Shown here piece after piece: positions 6,560 through 12,040 of a DNA stretch of 15,480 nt. The DNA lies in contig DBPQ01000143.1 in the NCBI GenBank assembly GCA_002304945.1, forward strand, positions 1-15,480, read 5' to 3'. This DNA is from Actinomycetales bacterium UBA1416 (GTDB taxonomy: Bacteria; Actinomycetota; Actinomycetes; Actinomycetales; Actinomycetaceae). The notes under the pieces are model-generated. The model was not told the DNA's origin, did no database searches, and saw only the letters and a program-made list of their open reading frames with translations. The number at the start of each line of letters is the position of its first letter. The stretch's first letter is position 1. Position numbers and translations under genes: made by a program.

Positions 6560-6721
6560 GTGCACTCCTTCCGACGGTCCGCCCGGCATCGGCCGGCTGA
6601 CATCAAGCATGCGCCTTCGCGGCTTGGAATGCACGCCCATTTGCCAGATTGTGGACACCGGGGCGTTTGCGGCGGCCGCCCCCCGGTGGCGATGATCAGT
6701 GCGGAGAGGAGGTGACCGGCC

Positions 6722-7378
6722 ATGCCAGACGGCGCTGCACCGCAGTTCCGCCCCGGGTTCGCGGCGCTCCGCGGAGCCCTCGACCCGGACCTGGGTGGGA
6801 TCCCCCGGCCCAACTCCCGCACCCGCCCCCGGCCCGCCGCCGTCCTCCTCATGCTCAGCGACTCGGGCCACCCGGACATCACCTTCACCGAGCGGGCCCA
6901 CACCCTGCGCCACCATCCCGGCCAGATCTCGCTGCCGGGGGGTGCGTTGGAACCCGGCGAGACGCCGGTGGAGGCCGCCCTCCGCGAGGCCGAGGAGGAG
7001 ATCGGCCTGCCCGCTGCCGCCGTCACCGTCCTCGGATCCCTCCCCGAGGCCCACGTGACGGTCTCACGGTTCCAGGTGACCGCCGTCGTCGCGCAGTGGG
7101 ACGGCCGCGCGCCGATCGCGGCGGTGGGGCTCGATGAGGTGGCGGACGTGCACCGGATCGGCGTCACGGAGCTCACCGACCCCGCCCACCGCGCCACCGC
7201 CGCACTCGGGAACGGCTACCGCGGCCCGGCCTTCGTGTTCGGCGAGCTGTTCATCTGGGGTTTCACCGCCCACCTCGTGGACCACGTGCTGGACGTCGCG
7301 GGATGGTCCCGGCCGTGGGACCGCTCCCGGGAGCTGCCGGTGCCGCGGCGCTTCCACCGCGACCGCGCGATCGACTGA
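6722..7378 (+). CDS. NUDIX hydrolase, CoA pyrophosphatase type
   Basis: Cytosolic NUDIX hydrolase of 218 residues, likely cleaving coenzyme A or its derivatives to phosphopantetheine and 3',5'-ADP. The NUDIX box is complete and canonical at residues 74-96: G74, E80, R88, E89, E92, E93, G95. Directly before it, TERAHTLRHHPGQISLPGG (56-74) matches the UPF0035 motif that marks CoA pyrophosphatases (NudL/PCD1 type) among NUDIX enzymes. The start is clear, with GAGGAGGTGA ending seven bases before the ATG at 6722. It is divergent from the antitoxin-like gene and convergent with rlmC, the two stops being 16 bases apart with no obvious hairpin between. The 5' leader contains a GC-rich imperfect hairpin (6656-6688). 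No next-door endonuclease III gene is present, although that pairing is common in actinobacteria. Confidence 0.88.
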   Translation: MPDGAAPQFRPGFAALRGALDPDLGGIPRPNSRTRPRPAAVLLMLSDSGHPDITFTERAHTLRHHPGQISLPGGALEPGETPVEAALREAEEEIGLPAAAVTVLGSLPEAHVTVSRFQVTAVVAQWDGRAPIAAVGLDEVADVHRIGVTELTDPAHRATAALGNGYRGPAFVFGELFIWGFTAHLVDHVLDVAGWSRPWDRSRELPVPRRFHRDRAID

Positions 7379-7394
7379 CGCCGGTGGGGCCAGC

Positions 7395-8525
7395 TCATGC
7401 TCGCCGCAGCAGCGCCATCACCTCGTGGTGCGCCGTCTGGGGGAACATGTCGAACAGGCGGGCCCGGATCGGCCGTAGCGACGGCATCGCCGCCAGGTCC
7501 CGCGCGAGCGAGTCCACGTTGCAGCTCGAGTAGATCACTGTGCCCACGCCCGAGCCCTCGAGCCAGCTCGCCAGCTCGCCGATGCCGCGCCGCGGCGGGT
7601 TCACGACGACGACGTCCGGCACCGTCCCCACCGCGCCCGCCCACGTGGTGGCGTCCCCCACCTCGAAGCTCGCCCCCACGCCGGCCTCGGACGCGGAGAG
7701 CCGCGCGCTCGCCACGGCCTCCGGGCTGGACTCCACGCCGGTCACGTCCCGCCCCGGGGCCGCGCAGTGCAGCGCGAAGCCCCCGACCCCGCAGTACAGG
7801 TCCCACACGGAAGCAGCACCGGCCTCGTCCACCCAGGCCCGCGCCTGCCGGTACAACCCTGCGGCGACCGCCGTGTTGGTCTGGAAGAACGAGCGGGGCC
7901 GCAGGTGCAGGATCACGTCGCCCACCTTGAGCGGCAGCGTCTCCCGATCCGTGAGGGGCACCTCCACCTCACCCTCCAGCACCGCCTTGTGCTCCGGGTG
8001 GATGTTCGCCGAGACCACCCGCAGGCGGGGCATCGTTGCGAGCAGCGCCGGGAGGTGCTCCCGGAGCCGGGGGAGGCCCTCCTCCGAGCGCAGCACGAAC
8101 CGCACCATCAGCTCCCCGGCCAGAGACTCCGTCACCAGCAGGTACTTGAGCTCGCCCCGACGCCCGGGTACGTCGTAGGGCTCGAGCCGCGCGAGCGAGA
8201 CGAACGCCGCGAGGGTGGGGAGGGCGGCGCGGATCCCGGGCTGGAGGATGCCGCAGTCGCGCAGGTCCACGCCCTGACCCGCAGCGTCCAGGATCCCCAG
8301 GGTGGGCCACACGACGGTGCCACCCACCACCATCTTCGCCCTGTTGCGGAAGCTCTCCTCGGCGGAGGCGAACGGCTCGATCCATTCCACGCCGTCGCCG
8401 AACTCCGTGCTCCCGCTGAGCGCCACCTCGCACCGCCGCTGCTTGGCGGCGAGCTGGGTGTGATACGGCTCGCCCATGAGGGTGCACGAGCGGCACCGGT
8501 GGGCGTCGAAGTGGTGGCACTGCAT
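7395..8525 (-). CDS. rlmC: 23S rRNA (uracil-747-C5)-methyltransferase RlmC
   Basis: SAM-dependent, iron-sulfur-containing m5U methyltransferase of the RlmC/RumB type, acting on U747 of 23S rRNA in the E. coli enzyme. The 376-residue protein starts MQCHHFDAHRCRSC, giving C3, C11 and C14, and C91 in DLRDC, the four expected cluster ligands. SAM binding is shown by VWDLYCGVGGFALHC; the motif VVVNPPRRG follows; the nucleophile is C335 in IYSSCN and the probable general base is E368 in HHEVMALL. There is no TRAM domain, separating it from RlmD and TrmA-like larger enzymes. I chose the ATG at 8523-8525 because it gives the exact family N-terminus; an open frame continues 31 codons further upstream but encodes only an Arg/Ala-rich stretch overlapping the next gene. 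No strong ribosome site is visible. It is divergent from the amidase gene by 91 bases. Confidence 0.92.
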   Translation of the reverse strand: MQCHHFDAHRCRSCTLMGEPYHTQLAAKQRRCEVALSGSTEFGDGVEWIEPFASAEESFRNRAKMVVGGTVVWPTLGILDAAGQGVDLRDCGILQPGIRAALPTLAAFVSLARLEPYDVPGRRGELKYLLVTESLAGELMVRFVLRSEEGLPRLREHLPALLATMPRLRVVSANIHPEHKAVLEGEVEVPLTDRETLPLKVGDVILHLRPRSFFQTNTAVAAGLYRQARAWVDEAGAASVWDLYCGVGGFALHCAAPGRDVTGVESSPEAVASARLSASEAGVGASFEVGDATTWAGAVGTVPDVVVVNPPRRGIGELASWLEGSGVGTVIYSSCNVDSLARDLAAMPSLRPIRARLFDMFPQTAHHEVMALLRRA

Positions 8526-8616
8526 CGCCGCCAAGGCTACGCGGCGGCGCGGGCGGCCGGCACGGCGACGGGCGCGGACCCTTGCCCGTTCGGCTGGGCC
8601 GTGGTGGGCTTCCACC

Positions 8617-10047
8617 ATGGCCGCACCGCACGAACTCTCCGCCCTCGACCTCGCCGCCGCCCTGCGCCGCGGCGAGTTCTCCGCCGCCGAGGTTCTCGAT
8701 CACACCCAGAACCGCATGGAGTCCGTGGGAGCGGCCGTGGGGGCGTTCGCCCATCACACGCCGGATCTGGCCGCCACCCAGGCCGCGAAGGCCGACGCCA
8801 TCCTCGTCCGCCACCGGCACGGCGGCGAACCCATGGCACCGTTCCTCGGCGTCCCGGTCCCGGTCAAGGATCTCGCCATGGTCGCCGGCCAGCCGTTCGA
8901 GGCCGGCTCCGCGGCGATGCGCGGCTTCGTGGCGCCCGTCGACGACGGCGTGGTCACCCTGCTGGCGGAGGCCGGCACCGTGATGGTCGGCAAGACCACC
9001 ACCCCAGAGTTCGGCCTGCCCTGCTACACCGAGCCCGCCACCGGCGCCCCGGCCCGCACCCCGTGGGACCTCAGCCGCACCGCCGGCGGCTCGTCGGGTG
9101 GGGCCGCGGCCGCCGTGGCCGCCGGTGTGGTGCCCGCCGCCCACGGGTCCGACGGCGGCGGTTCCCTCCGCATCCCGGCCGCGTGTTGCGGCGTGGTCGG
9201 GATGAAGCCCTCCCGCGGGCGGGTCTCGCCCGGCCCGCACCGCAGCGAGGGGATCGGGCTGGTGGCGGACGGGGTCCTCACCCGGACGGTGCGCGACTCG
9301 GCCGCCCTCCTCGACGTGATCGCGCGCCCGCGGCCCGGTGACGTGCACCGGGTGGCGGCGCCGGCGTCGTCGTTCCTGGAAGCGTGCGACCGGGCGACGG
9401 GGCCGCTGCGGGTGGGGGTGCTGATCGACCCCCTGAACACGGACGACGCCCCCGTCCACCCCGAGGCGCTCGCGGCTGTCGCGGGTGCGGCGCGGCTGCT
9501 GGAGGAGTCCGGCCACGACGTCGACCTGGCGCCCCGCCCCATGGGTGGCGAGGACTGGATGGCCTTCATGCCGCTGTGGAGCACCGGCGCGGCCCAGGTG
9601 CCGCTGCCGCCGGAGGCGGAGCACCTGATGAAACCCTTGACTCGCTGGCTGCGCGAGATCGGGCGGGCCGTGACCGGGGTGGAGCACGCCGGGGCGCTCG
9701 CCGCCATGCAGCAGCTGGGCAGGCGGATCGCGACGGCGTGGGCGGACCTCGACGTCATCCTCACCCCCACGCTCGCCCAACCCCCACTTCCACCGGACGA
9801 GCTGGAACTGCCCGACCCGGCAGCGGACTTCGAGGCGCAGAAGCGGTTCACCCCGTGGACGAGCATCTGGAACATGACGGGTGCGCCGGCCATCTCGCTG
9901 CCCCTCCACCGCGCGGAGGTGGACGGGGTGGAACTGCCCTTCGGCGTGATGCTGGGCGGGGTGCGTCCCGGACAGGAGGAGACCCTGTTCGCGCTCGCCG
10001 CCCACCTCGAGGCGGCCGACCCGTGGCCGCTCATCCGCAAGCCGTGA
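8617..10047 (+). CDS. Amidase-signature family amidase
   Basis: Amidase-signature enzyme (hydrolysis of carboxamides to acid and ammonia or amine) of 476 residues, a typical length, with no signal peptide. The Ser-cisSer-Lys triad is complete: K84 in VPVPVKDLAM, the cis-serine S160 in AGGSSGG and the nucleophile S183 in GSDGGGSLRIPA. The flanking CGVVGMKPSRGRVS and the C-terminal TPWTSIWNMTGAPAISLP block, where substrate is bound, are also conserved. Substrate cannot be named; it is not clearly GatA, since no gatB or gatC is adjacent and GatA-specific features are lacking. The ATG at 8617 gives the usual N-terminus (ELSALDLAAALRRGEFSAAEV), although the ribosome site is poor (GGTGGG). The lipoprotein gene follows 89 bases downstream, probably as its own unit. 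Confidence 0.9.
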   Translation: MAAPHELSALDLAAALRRGEFSAAEVLDHTQNRMESVGAAVGAFAHHTPDLAATQAAKADAILVRHRHGGEPMAPFLGVPVPVKDLAMVAGQPFEAGSAAMRGFVAPVDDGVVTLLAEAGTVMVGKTTTPEFGLPCYTEPATGAPARTPWDLSRTAGGSSGGAAAAVAAGVVPAAHGSDGGGSLRIPAACCGVVGMKPSRGRVSPGPHRSEGIGLVADGVLTRTVRDSAALLDVIARPRPGDVHRVAAPASSFLEACDRATGPLRVGVLIDPLNTDDAPVHPEALAAVAGAARLLEESGHDVDLAPRPMGGEDWMAFMPLWSTGAAQVPLPPEAEHLMKPLTRWLREIGRAVTGVEHAGALAAMQQLGRRIATAWADLDVILTPTLAQPPLPPDELELPDPAADFEAQKRFTPWTSIWNMTGAPAISLPLHRAEVDGVELPFGVMLGGVRPGQEETLFALAAHLEAADPWPLIRKP

Positions 10048-10136
10048 ACCACCCGGTCCGGGGGAGTTACGGGCCTTGCACGTGCTCGGCCCATCGGGGG
10101 ACAGTTGGCCTCGGATCTGACGAGCAAGGAGCGACG

Positions 10137-10697
10137 ATGTCCCGATTCACCCTGCGTGCCGCCACCGGCGTGCTCGCGGCGAGCCTGGTCCTCGCCGGCT
10201 GTTCCTCGGGCGACGGCGACATCGAGGCCGCGCTCGCCTCGGCCTCGTCCGCGGCCGCCGACGCCATCGCCCGGCTCACCGACGAGGTGGAGGACGCCCG
10301 CGCGGAGGCGCAGTCTGCACGGGACGCCGTCGAGGAGCTGCGCGCCCAGCTCGAGGGCGTGGACTCCGACGCCCGGAGCACGCTCGAGGACGCCGTGAAC
10401 TCTGCGAACGCCGCCCTGGAGGACGCCCAGGCGGCGATCGAGGACAGCGCGTCCTCCGCGGAGGCAGGAGTGGCGGGAGCGGCGGCCTCCGCCCGGGACG
10501 AGATCGAGCGCTCCGAGGCCGCGCTCGCCGCCGCCCGCGCGGAACTCGAGTCCGCCAAGGCGGGCATCGACCAGGCGACATCCGCCCTGATCACCGACCT
10601 CCAGGAACGAATCGATGACCTGAATCGCCAGCTCGACGAGCTCACCGAGCGCCTCGAGCATGACGCGGATGAGGCAGCGGAGGAGACAACCGGTTAA
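10137..10697 (+). CDS. Ala-rich helical (coiled-coil) lipoprotein
   Basis: Predicted lipoprotein of 186 residues, not a recognised family. The signal peptide has a basic start (MSRFTLR), a hydrophobic core and a lipobox LAGC, so C22 would be lipid-modified and the mature protein anchored outside the membrane. From about residue 28 to 178 it is almost uninterrupted Ala/Glu/Asp/Arg/Leu helix with heptad-like spacing (for example DAVEELRAQLEG, ERIDDLNRQLDELTERLE) and very few Gly or Pro residues, so one or more long coiled coils or a helical bundle is likely. The tail is acidic (HDADEAAEETTG). The ATG at 10137 has AAGGAG seven bases upstream. Its TAA stop overlaps the stop of the convergent kinase-like gene within the palindrome TTAA (10694-10697), leaving no space for a separate terminator. 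Confidence 0.8.
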   Translation: MSRFTLRAATGVLAASLVLAGCSSGDGDIEAALASASSAAADAIARLTDEVEDARAEAQSARDAVEELRAQLEGVDSDARSTLEDAVNSANAALEDAQAAIEDSASSAEAGVAGAAASARDEIERSEAALAAARAELESAKAGIDQATSALITDLQERIDDLNRQLDELTERLEHDADEAAEETTG

Positions 10698-11227
10698 CGG
10701 AGTCCGCCCCGAACGCGCGCCATCACGGCGATGAACTGCGCCGTCTCCTCGGTGTCCTGGAAGGACGTGTTGACGATGGCGTCGTAGGCCTCGATGTCCC
10801 TCGGGTCCCACTGGAAGGCCTCGAGGGACATCCGGACTCGCACGTCGTCCTCGAGTTCCTGCCGCTTGACGGCCTCGCCGAAGGGGATCCCGGCGAGCTC
10901 GGCCGCCCGCCTCGCGCGTCTCTCCGCGATGCCGTCGAGCTTCACGTGCAGGGTGTTGGGACGGTCCCGCAGGATGAACGCCCCGTTGCGGCCCTGGATG
11001 ACGCCGCCGGCCCTGGCGCTCTCCTCCACTGCCGCCGCGCTCCGGCGCGCCAGGTCCGCTGTCACCCTCGTCCGATCCGAAGCAGCGAGCTCCGCGATCT
11101 CGTCCGAGGAGAGCCCCTGCCCGTGCACGGGGATGCCGAGGATCTCGCCGACGCGCGTGGCCACCGCCTCCATGTTCGAGCCGTAGGTCTCCCACAGGGT
11201 GATGACCAGTGAATCCGTGGTGGGCAT
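10694..11227 (-). CDS. Cytidylate-kinase-like protein, downstream paralogue
   Basis: A 177-residue cytosolic protein resembling the cytidylate-kinase-like family (Cytidylate_kin2). The N-terminus is LVITLWETYGSNMEAVATRVGEILGIPV; family members usually read GSGG where this has GSNM at residues 16-19, so the nucleotide-binding loop is degenerate. The middle block VIQGRNGAFILRDRPNTLHVKL (76-97) matches the family's conserved strand and LID-side Arg residues, followed by AERRARR (101-107), and the C-terminus has YDAIVNTSFQDTEETAQFI like the family's ending. Kinase activity is uncertain; NMP binding or a regulatory role is possible. The ATG at 11225-11227 is chosen over an upstream TTG because GAGGAG lies six bases before it. 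It lies 30 bases after its paralogue on the same strand, implying an operon formed by tandem duplication. Confidence 0.75.
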   Translation of the reverse strand: MPTTDSLVITLWETYGSNMEAVATRVGEILGIPVHGQGLSSDEIAELAASDRTRVTADLARRSAAAVEESARAGGVIQGRNGAFILRDRPNTLHVKLDGIAERRARRAAELAGIPFGEAVKRQELEDDVRVRMSLEAFQWDPRDIEAYDAIVNTSFQDTEETAQFIAVMARVRGGLR

Positions 11228-11257
11228 GCTCAACTCCTCGATCGGACGGTGGACGTG

Positions 11258-11863
11258 TCAGGGCACCCGGACCCTGGCGAGGCCGGCGATGATCTGGGCC
11301 GTCTCCTCGGTGTCCTGGAAGGTGGTGTTCAGGATGACGTCGTACAGCTCGATGTCCCGCGGGTCGCACCCGAACGAGAGGAGCGATGTCTCGACGCGGA
11401 TCTCGTCCTCGGAGTGCTGCCGGCGCGCGGCACGTCCCAGGGGGATGCCGCCGAGCGCGGCGGCCCTCTCGACGCGCTTCTCCGCGATGCCGTCCAGCTT
11501 GACGTGCAGGGTGTTCGGGCGGTCCCGCAGGATGAAGGCCCCGTTGCGCCCCTGGATGACCCCGCCGTCCGCCGCTCGGGACTCCACGAACTCGAGGCAC
11601 TCGCGGGCGTGCGCCCTGCCGGCCGTCTCGATCTCCTGGGAGCTCATCTCGGCGGGCGTGGCCCCAGTGGACAGGCCGTGGGCGAGCCTGGCCGCCCGCC
11701 CGGACCTGTCCTCGGCGGCGATCCGCTCGATGTCCTCGGAGGAGAACGCCTGGGCGTGGACCGGGATCCCGAGGATCTCCCCGACTCGCGCGGCCACGGG
11801 CTCCATGTTCGAGCCGTAGGTCTCCCACAGGGTGATGACGAGGGGATGGTCGCTTCGTTGCAT
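11258..11863 (-). CDS. Cytidylate-kinase-like protein, upstream paralogue
   Basis: A 201-residue paralogue of the next gene, sharing almost the whole N-terminus (LVITLWETYGSNMEPVAARVGEILGIPV in two overlapping halves), the central QGRNGAFILRDRPNTLHVKLDGIAE block and the C-terminal NTTFQDTEETAQII. The loop is again GSNM (17-20) in place of the family's GSGG. It is longer by roughly two dozen residues because of an extra helical segment at about 60-95 (STGATPAEMSSQEIETAGRAHA). The open frame continues far upstream antisense to clpB, but the ATG at 11861-11863 has GGAGGAG seven bases before it and fits the paralogue's start. A TACGAT box at 11897-11902 on this strand may be a -10. The gene faces clpB head to head, with the HAIR operator 115 bases upstream of this start. 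Confidence 0.78.
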   Translation of the reverse strand: MQRSDHPLVITLWETYGSNMEPVAARVGEILGIPVHAQAFSSEDIERIAAEDRSGRAARLAHGLSTGATPAEMSSQEIETAGRAHARECLEFVESRAADGGVIQGRNGAFILRDRPNTLHVKLDGIAEKRVERAAALGGIPLGRAARRQHSEDEIRVETSLLSFGCDPRDIELYDVILNTTFQDTEETAQIIAGLARVRVP

Positions 11864-11977
11864 CGCAGGCTCCTCCGGGGCTGAGCTCCTGGCCGGATCG
11901 TATCCCAGCGAATTCACCCTGCTGGGGCGGTGGCCACCTGTTGCCAACATCCCACCGCAGCCACCAGGACACGGTGA

Positions 11978-12000
11978 AGTTGAGCGGAATAGACTCAACT
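11978..12000. promoter_or_regulatory. HAIR operator (HspR binding site) upstream of clpB
   Basis: Inverted repeat with half-sites GTTGAGC (11979-11985) and ACTCAAC (11993-11999) separated by exactly seven bases, extended by one A/T pair on the outside. The published HAIR consensus is CTTGAGT-N7-ACTCAAG; both cores, TTGAG and ACTCAA, are intact. It ends 40 bases before the clpB ATG, where actinobacterial clpB genes carry it, and hspR itself lies in this window. The TTGAGC half may overlap the -35 region, although no convincing -10 was found. Confidence 0.88.
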
Positions 12001-12040
12001 CTGGCAAGGTTGACATCTGTGACCATCTACCGGAGGACCC

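Noticed and set aside
8526..8616. N-terminal extension of rlmC beyond its ATG at 8523-8525
   Set aside because: The extension is Arg/Ala-rich and would reach into the amidase start; the family N-terminus begins exactly at MQC.
10071..10092. GCACGTGC palindrome flanked by GGGCC/GGCCC before the lipoprotein gene
   Set aside because: Short arms in GC-rich sequence; no promoter or regulator match, so not called as an operator.
12010..12015. TTGACA as a consensus -35 for clpB
   Set aside because: A -10 at 17 bases spacing would fall in the ribosome binding site (about 12033-12038), so the transcript would start inside clpB.
9024..12026. A 1000-codon minus-strand open frame across the amidase, lipoprotein and kinase-like genes
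   Set aside because: It runs antisense to, or out of frame with, genes identified by motif, and shows no domain.
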